The position numbers were made by a program, and so were the translations under genes. Shown here one piece after another: positions 1-7,755 of a stretch of DNA of 64,000 nt; the stretch's first letter is position 1; each line of letters starts with the position of its first letter. This DNA comes from Streptomyces antioxidans (lineage in GTDB: Bacteria > Actinomycetota > Actinomycetes > Streptomycetales > Streptomycetaceae), in the NCBI RefSeq assembly GCF_000968685.2, contig NZ_LAKD02000005.1, positions 124,001 through 188,000 of the forward strand, given 5' to 3'. Below the pieces are notes generated by a model. It had not been told where the DNA came from. It saw only the letters and a program-made list of their open reading frames with translations, and searched no databases.

Positions 1-103
1 CTTCGTCAAGACGACCTCGCCGAGCGACCTCCCCTCGGGCCTTCCGTCATCGCTGCCCTCCGGTCTCCCGACCGATCTGCCGACCGACCTCCCTACCGGC
101 TGA
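1..103 (+). CDS. C-terminal end of an unidentified protein (partial)
   Basis: Only the last 33 codons are in the window, read from base 2 to the TGA at 101-103. They encode a Pro/Ser/Leu-rich tail with repeats of the type LPSG / LPTD, as found in disordered tails of secreted or membrane-linked Streptomyces proteins. No domain is visible, so no function is assigned. Confidence 0.55.
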   Translation, partial: FVKTTSPSDLPSGLPSSLPSGLPTDLPTDLPTG

Positions 104-330
104 GCCACGGCGCCGAACCCCCTCCGGCACCCCGGGCCCCCGGCGCGCCCGCGCGCCGGGGGCCCGCCGCGCACAGTGGCAGATCTTGCCGCCGCGGACA
201 CGGAGCCGCAGGCAGAGGCGGTGGGAATGCCACCGCCAGGTGGCGCAACACTTCGGCAACACCATCGGCCGGACCCCGTCGGTATGGTCCCGGTACGACC
301 CACCGACCAGCACACCCCCGGAGCCGGCCG

Positions 331-1101
331 ATGCCAGCCGAACGCCCCCGCGAGCACGCCCCGCCGGTCGCCGCCGCGCGCCGCCGCCGGCTCCGTGCCG
401 ACCGGGCACGGCAACTCGCCGATCTGCTCCGCCACCAGGTCCTCACCGGCGGCTTCCCCGGGGGCGTGCTCCCCCTGGAGGACGCGCTCGGCCAGGACTA
501 CGGCGCCTCCCGCAACACCGTGCGCCAGGCGCTCGACCTGCTGCGCTCCGAGCGCCTGGTGGAGCGGCAGCCCGGGGTGGGCACGGTCGTGGTCGCGGAG
601 AAGTACCCGCACGGCCTGGAACGGCTGATGGGCCTGGCCGAGACCCTTCACGAGCACGGCCGGGTCACCAATGAGGTGCGCACCGTCGGCCCGGTCCCCG
701 CGCCCGCCCTGGTCGCGGACCGGCTGGGCGTCCCGGCCCGTTCCGATGTCCTCTACGTCGAGCGGCTGCGCCGGCTCGGCGGACTCCCGCTCTCCCTCGA
801 CCTCACCTACCTCCCGATGGACATCGGCACCGACCTCGTCGGCGCCGACCTGGAGAACACCGATGTCTTCCGGCTGATCGAGAAGATCACCGGACGGCCC
901 CTGGGCACCGCCGAGATCACCCTCGAGGCCGTCAACGCCGACGCCCACTCGGCCGCCGTTCTGCAGGCCCCGCGCGGTGCGGCGGTCCTGATGCTGGAGC
1001 GGCTCACCCATCTGTGCGACGGACGCCCGGTGGACCTGGAGTTCATCCGGTTCCGCGGTGACCGGATCACCATGAGCGGCCAGTTGCGCCGCACCGCCTG
1101 A
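331..1101 (+). CDS. GntR-family transcriptional regulator with UTRA ligand domain
   Basis: 256 aa. The N-terminal winged helix (about residues 25-90) shows the GntR pattern: LADLLRHQV, then YGASRNTVRQALDLL for the recognition helix, then ERQPGVGTVV for the wing. Residues 105-250 match the UTRA (HutC-type) effector-binding fold, with VLYVERLRR, PLSLDLTYLP and a final VDLEFIRFRGDR. Family members are one-component repressors released by a small metabolite. The gene lies 53 bases upstream of, and co-directional with, the ferredoxin/ABC/flavoprotein operon, so it is the probable local regulator; its ligand may be the transported substrate (inference). The ATG at 331 is used because it precedes the first conserved segment and no better ribosome site is visible. 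Confidence 0.88.
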   Translation: MPAERPREHAPPVAAARRRRLRADRARQLADLLRHQVLTGGFPGGVLPLEDALGQDYGASRNTVRQALDLLRSERLVERQPGVGTVVVAEKYPHGLERLMGLAETLHEHGRVTNEVRTVGPVPAPALVADRLGVPARSDVLYVERLRRLGGLPLSLDLTYLPMDIGTDLVGADLENTDVFRLIEKITGRPLGTAEITLEAVNADAHSAAVLQAPRGAAVLMLERLTHLCDGRPVDLEFIRFRGDRITMSGQLRRTA

Positions 1102-1154
1102 GACCCGCCCACACCACACCCTCCGCCCCTTCACGCCCTTCCCTGGAGACCGCC

Positions 1155-1382
1155 ATGCCTCTTGCGCCCCAGCGTGCCGATGTGCCGGTGACGATCGACG
1201 AGTCCAAGTGCATCGACGGCTGCACCCTGTGCGTGGACATGTGCCCCCTCGACTCCCTCGCGATCCACCCCGACAGCGGTAAGGCGTACATGCACGTCGA
1301 CGAGTGCTGGTACTGCGGCCCGTGCGCCGCCCGCTGTCCCACCGGCGCGGTCACGGTCAACATGCCCTATCTCCTGAGGTGA
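1155..1382 (+). CDS. AprB-like 4Fe-4S dicluster ferredoxin
   Basis: 75 aa. Two cluster-binding motifs are complete: CIDGCTLCVDMCP (about residues 20-32) and CWYCGPCAARCP (about 51-62). The second motif, with its Trp and the following GAVTVN, resembles the beta subunit of adenylylsulfate reductase (AprB), although the protein is much shorter than true AprB. It probably passes electrons to or from the AprA-like flavoprotein at the end of the operon; pairing of such a ferredoxin with an AprA-type flavoprotein is typical of the family. A GGAGA site precedes the ATG. The stop is 11 bases from the next start, indicating one transcript. Confidence 0.85.
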   Translation: MPLAPQRADVPVTIDESKCIDGCTLCVDMCPLDSLAIHPDSGKAYMHVDECWYCGPCAARCPTGAVTVNMPYLLR

Positions 1383-1393
1383 AAGGCCCCTCG

Positions 1394-2752
1394 ATGCAGC
1401 GCACGACCCTTCCGTCGGCCCTCGCCGCCGGCGCCCTGCTGCTGTCCCTCACCGGCTGCGGCGGCGACGCGGACGCGGACGGCAAGACCGTGACCGTCAC
1501 CGTCGGCTACCAGTCCAAGACCATCAACACCGTGACCGCGGGCACCCTGCTGCGCTCCCTCGGCGCCTTCGAACACGAGCTGCGGGCCCTCGGCCGCCGC
1601 GACGGACATACGTACAAGGTGAAGTGGGAGGACTACGCCACCGGAGCGCCCATCACCGCCCAGATGGTCGCCGGCAAGGTCGACATCGGCTCGATGGGCG
1701 ACTTCCCGCTCCTGATCAACTCCGGCCGCGGCACCCAGCTCAACGCGCCGACCCGTCTGGTCTCCGTCACCGGCTACAACCTGCGCGGCGGCCTCAATAC
1801 GGTGCTCACCGCGCCCGGTTCCTCCCTGCGTGCCCTGTCCGGGCTGCGCGGAAAGAACGTCTCCACGAGCGTCGGCTCAGCCGCGGACGGCACACTCGTG
1901 CGCGCCCTACAGCGGGCGGGCATCGACCCCGAGAGCGGCGTCCACAAGCTCAACCAGCAGCCCGCCGTGGGCGCCTCGGCCCTCGAGGCGGGCAGCGCGG
2001 ACGCGCTCTCGCAGTTCGTGGCCTGGCCGGGGCTGCTCGCCTTCCAGGGCAAGGCCAGGGCGCTGTACGACGGCGCCCGGCTGAACCTCCCCACCTTCCA
2101 CGGGGTCGCCACCCGCAAGGCGTTCGCCGACGAGCGCCCGGCCGTCGTCCAGGCGTTCCTCGCCGCCCAGCTCGACGCCACCCGCCATCTGCGCGCCCAT
2201 CCGCTCGACGCCGCCCGTAAGGTCGCCACCGCGACCGGGCTGCCGCCCGAAGTGGTCTATCTCTACAACGGCACCGGCGGCATCGCGACCTTCGACCCCA
2301 CCCTCAAGCCGCGGCTGACCGCCGCGCTCAAGAAGGACGTGCCGGTGCTGCGGGACGCCAAACTGGTCGGCCCGGTCGACGTGTCGTCCTTTGTCGACGA
2401 CCGCTATCTCAAACGGGCGTACGGAAGCGCGGACGCCTATGCCAAGGCGCTGCGCGCCACCCCGCCCGCCTCCCCGAACCAGCTCTGGCTCAAGGGCGAG
2501 AACCGGCTCCGCACCTTCGCCACCCCCACCGAGCTGCTGCGCTTCGCCCGAAGCCACCGCGACCGCGTCCGGGCGGCCTATGTGCCCGACGCGGCCACCG
2601 GCACCCGGTGGTTCGCGGACCGGGCGGTCTGGGTCCGCGACGGCCACGAGCTGCGGGCGTTCGTCACCCCGGACAACGCCCGCACCTGGATCGCGGATCA
2701 CCCCGGCGCCCGTACCCTCAGCTACCCCGCGGCCCTGGCGGCGGCCCGATGA
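1394..2752 (+). CDS. ABC transporter substrate-binding lipoprotein with C-terminal NosL-like domain
   Basis: 452 aa from ATG 1394. The signal peptide ends in the lipobox LTGC (Cys22), so the protein is lipid-anchored outside the membrane. Residues about 33-345 form an SsuA/TauA/nitrate-type binding protein: VTVGYQSK near the start, then GAPITAQMVAGKVDIGSMGD and ALEAGSADALSQF. An additional segment (about 370-448) contains YVPDAATGTRWFADRAVWV and RAFVTPDNARTWIADHPG. This follows the pattern of the NosL copper-chaperone fold (YVxD...W-D-A...V, then AF-s-e-A-F---hGG-v) but lacks the Met-rich metal site of classical NosL. Upstream in-frame codons exist, but the lipoprotein signal fixes this start. 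The stop overlaps the permease start (ATGA). Confidence 0.85.
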   Translation: MQRTTLPSALAAGALLLSLTGCGGDADADGKTVTVTVGYQSKTINTVTAGTLLRSLGAFEHELRALGRRDGHTYKVKWEDYATGAPITAQMVAGKVDIGSMGDFPLLINSGRGTQLNAPTRLVSVTGYNLRGGLNTVLTAPGSSLRALSGLRGKNVSTSVGSAADGTLVRALQRAGIDPESGVHKLNQQPAVGASALEAGSADALSQFVAWPGLLAFQGKARALYDGARLNLPTFHGVATRKAFADERPAVVQAFLAAQLDATRHLRAHPLDAARKVATATGLPPEVVYLYNGTGGIATFDPTLKPRLTAALKKDVPVLRDAKLVGPVDVSSFVDDRYLKRAYGSADAYAKALRATPPASPNQLWLKGENRLRTFATPTELLRFARSHRDRVRAAYVPDAATGTRWFADRAVWVRDGHELRAFVTPDNARTWIADHPGARTLSYPAALAAAR

Positions 2753-3702
2753 ACGCGCCCGCTCCGACCGTACGGCCCCGCCCGGCCCCGGAGGCCCCCG
2801 GCGGCCCGGCCGCCGCGCCCCGGCCGCTTCTGCGCCGCCCCTGGGCCCGCTACACCCTGCGCGCCGGTTCGCTGCTGGCCGCGCTCGGCCTGTGGCAGTT
2901 GCTCACCGCACTCGACGTCAACCTATGGCTGCGTTTCGCGCAGTTCCCGTCCGCCACCGATGTGGTCCGGGAGTTCGCCGACCGACTCGGCACCGGCGCC
3001 TACTGGCAGGACCTGACCGACTCCCTCAGCCGCATCCTCACCGGATTCGCGCTGGCCGCCGTCCTGGGCGTATCGGTCGGCACCGCCATCGCCCGCTCGC
3101 CCCTCGTCTCCGATCTGCTCGGCCCCGTCCTCGAGGTGTGCCGCCCGATCCCGGCCATCGCGCTGGTGCCGGTGGCGATCCTGATGTTCCCCAGCAATGA
3201 GCAGGGGATCGTCTTCATCACCTTCACCGCCGCCTTCTTCCCGGTCATGGTGAGCACCCGGCACGCGGTCCGCGCGCTGGCCCCCGTCTGGGAGGAGGCG
3301 GTGCTGACCATGGGCGGCGGACGCGGACGCGTCCTGGTGTCCGTCGTCCTGCCGGGGGCGCTGCCCGGGATCCTCGGCGGGCTCTCCGTCGGCATCGGCG
3401 TCTCGTGGATCTGTGTGATCTCCGCCGAGATGATCTCGGGCGCCTACGGGGTCGGCTACCGCACCTGGCAGGACTACACGATCGTCGACTATCCGGGCGT
3501 CTTCGTCGGCATGACCACGATCGGCGTGCTCGGCTGGCTCACCTCCACGGCGGTCGAGCTGGCCGGACGGCGGCTGACCCAATGGCTACCCCGTACGGAG
3601 ACCACGGGCCGTGCGGCGACCACGGGCCGTACGGCGACCACAGGCCGGTCGGGGGCCACGGGCAGGTCGGCGCCCGTACGCAAGGAGGCGGTCGCCCCAT
3701 GA
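2749..3702 (+). CDS. ABC transporter permease (SsuC/TauC type)
   Basis: 317 aa, six predicted membrane segments between about residues 38 and 280. The EAA loop of the BPD_transp_1 family is visible around EEAVLTMGGGRGRVLVSVVLPGALPGI (quoted in parts: EEAVLTMGGGRG, VVLPGALPGI), which docks on the ATPase. It forms the channel of a sulfonate/nitrate/taurine-like importer with the flanking binding protein and ATPase. The ATG overlaps the preceding TGA, so translation is coupled. The last ~34 residues are a Thr/Gly/Arg repeat tail (TTGRAA-type units) encoded by an 18-bp tandem repeat, probably a recent addition that is dispensable for transport. Confidence 0.88.
   Translation: MNAPAPTVRPRPAPEAPGGPAAAPRPLLRRPWARYTLRAGSLLAALGLWQLLTALDVNLWLRFAQFPSATDVVREFADRLGTGAYWQDLTDSLSRILTGFALAAVLGVSVGTAIARSPLVSDLLGPVLEVCRPIPAIALVPVAILMFPSNEQGIVFITFTAAFFPVMVSTRHAVRALAPVWEEAVLTMGGGRGRVLVSVVLPGALPGILGGLSVGIGVSWICVISAEMISGAYGVGYRTWQDYTIVDYPGVFVGMTTIGVLGWLTSTAVELAGRRLTQWLPRTETTGRAATTGRTATTGRSGATGRSAPVRKEAVAP
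3599..3670 (+). repeat. 18-bp tandem repeat in the permease C-terminus, four units
   Basis: Four imperfect copies of accacgggccgtacggcg lie in frame and encode TTGRAA, TTGRTA, TTGRSG, ATGRSA. The unit length of 18 preserves the reading frame. Confidence 0.8.
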
Positions 3703-4493
3703 GCACATCCGACGTCACCACCACCCCGGCCGCGCCGGTCGCCGAAGCCGCCCCGCCGGGCGTACGACTGCGCCTGGAGGACGCCGCACTCGGCCGCCCC
3801 GGCGCACCCGTCCTCCACGGTCTCGACCTGGAGGTCACGTCCGGTGACATCCTTACGGTCGTCGGCCCGTCCGGATGCGGCAAATCCACCCTGCTGCGCA
3901 CCCTCGCCGGGCTGCTGCCGCCCCTCGGCGGGCGCGTCAGCCAGGACGGCGCCCCGATCACCCGGCCGCACGCCGACCGGGCGCTGATCTTCCAGGAGGA
4001 CGCGCTGCTGCCCTGGCGCACCCTCCGCGCCAACGTCGAACTCCCGCTCGCCATAAGGGGCGTACCGCGTGCGGAGCGCCGCGGCCGGGCCGAGGTGTGG
4101 CTGGAGCGCGTCGGGCTCGCCGAACACAGCGGGCGGCTGCCGCACCGGGTCTCGGGCGGCCAGCGGCAGCGCGCCCAGCTCGCCCGGGCGCTCGTCGGCG
4201 AGCCGCGCGCCGTCCTGATGGACGAGCCGTTCGGCGCGCTCGACGCACAGACCCGCGCCGGGATGCAGGGGCTGCTGGTCGAAGTGCTCCGGGGCACCCG
4301 CGCCACCGTCGTCTTCGTCACCCATGACGTGGACGAGGCGCTGTTCCTCGGCGACCGGGTGGTGCTGCTGGGCGGCGGCGCGCAGGGCGGCGGCCGGGTG
4401 CTGGACATCCCGCATCCGCGCGAGCGCGCCGCCCACGACGCCGCGGCGACGGTCGCGCTGCGCCGTCAGGTCCTCGAATCCCTCGGCATGTGA
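3699..4493 (+). CDS. ABC transporter ATP-binding protein (SsuB/TauB type)
   Basis: 264 aa. Complete nucleotide-binding domain: Walker A GPSGCGKST (about residues 53-61), Q-loop FQED, signature VSGGQRQRAQLARAL, Walker B AVLMDEPFGALD and H-loop THDVDEA. It powers the importer formed with the two preceding genes. The start ATG overlaps the permease stop (ATGA). A short N-terminal extension rich in Ala/Pro precedes the conserved domain. Confidence 0.92.
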   Translation: MSTSDVTTTPAAPVAEAAPPGVRLRLEDAALGRPGAPVLHGLDLEVTSGDILTVVGPSGCGKSTLLRTLAGLLPPLGGRVSQDGAPITRPHADRALIFQEDALLPWRTLRANVELPLAIRGVPRAERRGRAEVWLERVGLAEHSGRLPHRVSGGQRQRAQLARALVGEPRAVLMDEPFGALDAQTRAGMQGLLVEVLRGTRATVVFVTHDVDEALFLGDRVVLLGGGAQGGGRVLDIPHPRERAAHDAAATVALRRQVLESLGM

Positions 4494-7390
4494 AAGGCCC
4501 AACTGGCGTGAACAACAGGGAGCGTGCGTCGCACATGGAGCACCCGGAGAACGGGGCGGACGGAGCGGACGGGGAGCCTCCGGAGAACCGGGCGGACGCC
4601 GCGGCCGTGGAGATCCCCGCCCTCATCACGGCCGAGGAGCTGACCTGCGACGTCCTCGTCATCGGCGGCGGCACGGCCGGGACCATGGCGGCGCTCACCG
4701 CCGCCGAGCACGGCTCCTCCGTCCTCCTCCTCGAAAAGGCGCACGTCCGTCACTCGGGCGCGCTCGCCATGGGCATGGACGGCGTCAACAACGCCGTCAT
4801 CCCCGGCCGGGCCGAACCCGATGACTACGTGGCCGAGATCACCCGCGCCAACGACGGCATCGTCGACCAGTCCACCGTGCGCCAGACCGCCACCCGAGGC
4901 TTCGCCATGGTCCAGCGGCTGGAGCGGTACGGCGTGAAGTTCGAGAAGGACGAGCACGGCCAGTACGCGGTCCGCCAGGTGCACCGCTCCGGCTCGTACG
5001 TCCTGCCGATGCCCGAGGGCAAGGACGTCAAGAAGGTCCTGTACCGGCAGTTGCGGCGGCGTGAGATGCGTGAGCGCATCCGCGTCGAGAACCGGGTGAT
5101 GCCGGTCCGGGTGCTCACCGCGGGCGGCCGGGCCGTCGGCGCCGCCGGATTCCACACCCGCACCGGCCGGTTCGTCACCGTGCGCGCCGGGGCGGTGATC
5201 CTGGCCACCGGCGCCTGCGGGCGGCTCGGCCTGCCCGCGAGCGGCTATCTCTACGGAACGTACGAGAACCCCACCAACGCGGGCGACGGCTATGCCATGG
5301 CGTATCACGCGGGCGCCGAGCTGACCGGGATCGAATGCTTCCAGATCAATCCGCTGATCAAGGACTACAACGGCCCTGCCTGCGCCTATGTCGCCAATCC
5401 CTTCGGCGGCTACCAGGTCAACCGGCACGGTGAGCGGTTCGTCGACTCCGACTACTGGTCGGGGCAGATGATGTCGGAGTTCGCGGCGGAGGTGGCGAGC
5501 GAGCGCGGCCCCGTCTACCTCAAGCTCAGCCATCTGCCGGAGGAGTCGGTGGCCGCGCTGGAGTCCATCCTGCACTCCACCGAACGCCCCACCCGCGCCA
5601 CCTTTCACGCGGGGCGCGGCCATGACTACCGCACCCATGACGTGGAGATGCACATCTCCGAGATCGGGCTGTGCGGCGGCCACTCGGCCTCGGGAGTACG
5701 GGTGGACGACCACGCCAGGACCACCGTTCCCGGGCTGTACGCGGCCGGTGACCTGGCCTGCGTACCGCACAACTACATGATCGGCGCCTTTGTCTTCGGC
5801 GATCTGGCGGGCGAGGACGCCTCCCGCCGGACGGCGTACCGGGGCGAACTGCCCCCGGATCAGCTCGCCGAGGCGCATGAGCTGATCTACGCCCCGCTGC
5901 GGAACCCCGGGGGCCCGCCGCAGCCGCAGGTCGAGTACAAGCTCCGGCGCCTGGTCAACGACTACGTGGCGCCGCCCAAGAGCGGCGCCCGGCTGTCGCT
6001 CGCCATCGAGGCGTTCGAGCGGATGCGCGGGGACATCGCCGGGATGGGCGCCCATACGCCGCATGAGCTGATGCGCTGCGCCGAGGTGAGCTTCATCCGC
6101 GACTGCGCGGAGATGGCCGCGCGCTCCTCGCTGGCCAGGACGGAGAGCCGGTGGGGGCTCTACCACGAGCGGACCGACCATCCGCTGCGTGATGACAAGC
6201 TCTGGCTCCACCATCTGGATCTGCGCAAGTCGGCGTCCGGGGCTATGGAGTTCACCGCGCGTCCCGTCGCCCCGTATCTCGTCCCGGTGGCGGAGTACGC
6301 GCCCACGGGCGGGACGTCCCGCGCCCTCGGCGAGGTGCGGCCGGAGCAGGTGGCGACGGCCGGGCCGCGTGAGAACGCGCCGCGGGCGGGGGCGGGACGA
6401 ACGGATGAGAGCCGTAAGGAAGGCGATGTCCGTAAGGCCGATGAAAGCCGTAAGGAGGTCATGGACGCCTCGGCCGCCCGTACGGCCCACAGCGCCGCCT
6501 CACCGCGCATCCTCGAACTGCTCGCCCTCGCCGAGGAGCAGCCCGAACTAGCCGCGCTGCGGCCCTATCTGGCCGACCCCGACCCCGCGGTGCGCCGGGC
6601 CGCCGTCGCCGCCCTGACCGAGACCGCGCCGCCGGGCACCGGTCCGGCCCTCGCGGTCGCCCTGGCCGACGCGGACGCGGGCGTACGCGCCGACGCCGCG
6701 GCCTCGCTGCGCGAGCTGGTCGAGGTGCTGCCCCCGGAACCCGCTCTGCGCGAACCCCTGGTCCACGGGCTGAACGCGGGCGATCCGGTGGTGCGGGCCG
6801 CGGCGCTGGACGTCCTGCGTGCGCTGGGCATCGGCGACGCCGAACTGTTCGCGCGGGCGCTGGCGGACGCGGCGGTCGGGGTCCGTATCCAGGCCGTGCG
6901 GGGGCTGGTGTCGGTGGACGCGCTCACCGCGCTGGAGCCGGGAGCGGTGGACGCGTCGCGCGAGGTGAGGGTGGCGACGGCGGGGGCCCTGGGAACCCTG
7001 GCGCCCGGCGGCCGGGAGGCGGACGCCCGGCGGCTGCTCGCCCCGCTGCTGCGGGACCCGGACGTCCTCGTCCGGGCCGCCGCCCTGGAGGCCCTGGCCT
7101 CGGCCGGGTGCCCGGCACCGCTGGACGCCGAGGCGGTGGCGGGGCTGGGGGATGCCGCGTGGCAGGTGCGCAAGGGGGCGGCGACGGCGCTCTCTGGGGC
7201 GGCGACGGGGGTTGGGGTTCCGGCGCTGCGGGGTGCGCTGGGGGATCCGCACGCCGATGTCCGTAAGGCGGCGGTACTGGCGCTGTTGCCGTTGGCGGAG
7301 CGGGAGTTGGGGGCTCGGGAGGCGCTGTCCTTGGTTCGCTCCGATCCGGATGCGGATGTCCGGGCGTACGCGGCCAGGGCGAGGGCCTAG
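4490..7390 (+). CDS. AprA-like FAD flavoprotein fused to C-terminal HEAT repeats
   Basis: 966 aa if the GTG at 4490 (overlapping the previous TGA) is used; GTG 4508 or ATG 4535 are alternatives. Residues about 55-600 are a fumarate reductase/adenylylsulfate reductase alpha-type flavoprotein: dinucleotide motif VIGGGTAGTMAALTAAE, ILATGACGRLG, and the late FAD segment VPGLYAAGDLACVPHNYMIG. Overall it resembles AprA more than SdhA/FrdA. A charged linker (repeats of DESRKE, about 637-655) leads to roughly 300 residues of PBS/HEAT-type repeats with the recurring D-P-D-P-x-VR-x-A-A pattern, probably a protein-docking surface. An internal ATG at 6461 directly follows AAGGAGG, which is unusually close, so separate translation of the HEAT part is possible but unproven. 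The substrate is unknown; the ABC importer suggests an organosulfur or similar anion. Confidence 0.8.
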   Translation: MKGPTGVNNRERASHMEHPENGADGADGEPPENRADAAAVEIPALITAEELTCDVLVIGGGTAGTMAALTAAEHGSSVLLLEKAHVRHSGALAMGMDGVNNAVIPGRAEPDDYVAEITRANDGIVDQSTVRQTATRGFAMVQRLERYGVKFEKDEHGQYAVRQVHRSGSYVLPMPEGKDVKKVLYRQLRRREMRERIRVENRVMPVRVLTAGGRAVGAAGFHTRTGRFVTVRAGAVILATGACGRLGLPASGYLYGTYENPTNAGDGYAMAYHAGAELTGIECFQINPLIKDYNGPACAYVANPFGGYQVNRHGERFVDSDYWSGQMMSEFAAEVASERGPVYLKLSHLPEESVAALESILHSTERPTRATFHAGRGHDYRTHDVEMHISEIGLCGGHSASGVRVDDHARTTVPGLYAAGDLACVPHNYMIGAFVFGDLAGEDASRRTAYRGELPPDQLAEAHELIYAPLRNPGGPPQPQVEYKLRRLVNDYVAPPKSGARLSLAIEAFERMRGDIAGMGAHTPHELMRCAEVSFIRDCAEMAARSSLARTESRWGLYHERTDHPLRDDKLWLHHLDLRKSASGAMEFTARPVAPYLVPVAEYAPTGGTSRALGEVRPEQVATAGPRENAPRAGAGRTDESRKEGDVRKADESRKEVMDASAARTAHSAASPRILELLALAEEQPELAALRPYLADPDPAVRRAAVAALTETAPPGTGPALAVALADADAGVRADAAASLRELVEVLPPEPALREPLVHGLNAGDPVVRAAALDVLRALGIGDAELFARALADAAVGVRIQAVRGLVSVDALTALEPGAVDASREVRVATAGALGTLAPGGREADARRLLAPLLRDPDVLVRAAALEALASAGCPAPLDAEAVAGLGDAAWQVRKGAATALSGAATGVGVPALRGALGDPHADVRKAAVLALLPLAERELGAREALSLVRSDPDADVRAYAARARA

Positions 7391-7614
7391 GGTCTGGCGC
7401 ACAGGGCGACGGTCTCGCGTCGGCGCCTGCGGCGGGCTTGCCCCACCCCGCCCCTTCCCGAACCAGGGGGCTCCACCCCTGCCCCCGCCGGGCTCCGCCC
7501 CGGACCCCGCTCCTCAATCGCCGGAGGGGCTGGAATGACGCCACCCGCCCCGGAACCCGCGCACCCTGCCCCACAATCACGGTGTCCCTACCGAACTCCG
7601 AGCCAGGGCGAGGT

Positions 7615-7633
7615 CCAGGGGCGCAGCCCCTGG
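7615..7633. terminator. Hairpin, possible bidirectional terminator
   Basis: Perfect 8-bp stem ccaggggc/gcccctgg with a 3-base loop, in the convergent gap. There is no strong T-run, as is usual for actinomycete terminators. Confidence 0.5.
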
Positions 7634-7706
7634 TTTCGGGGAGGGGCGGGGGAATTGGCTCCGGCCGGGCGCGGGCACCGGTTTGGTGTCCACGCCCGGC
7701 CGGGGG

Positions 7707-7727
7707 TCAGGGGGCGAAGCCCCCTGA
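7707..7727. terminator. Hairpin near the nuoN end, possible terminator of the nuo operon
   Basis: Perfect 9-bp stem tcagggggc/gccccctga with loop gaa, 29 bases beyond the nuoN stop. It is the likely end signal for the nuo transcript. Confidence 0.55.
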
Positions 7728-7755
7728 TGTGCGGTGGAGCCGCGTAGGGGGATGG

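Larger units (their letters stand above)
7391..7755. other. Convergent intergenic gap of 365 bases with GC hairpins
   Basis: No gene is supported here. The gap separates the flavoprotein (+) from nuoN (-). It holds dispersed-repeat-like sequence of a kind common between Streptomyces genes (ggctccgcccc, cgccggaggggctgg) and two strong hairpins listed separately. Confidence 0.6.

Noticed and set aside
280..302. Operator for the GntR regulator (ggtatggtccc / ggtacgaccca)
   Set aside because: Only a short direct repeat is visible and symmetry is poor, so it does not meet the standard for a site.
1304..1393. 30-residue upstream extension of the binding lipoprotein
   Set aside because: It overlaps the ferredoxin gene and would bury the lipoprotein signal sequence.
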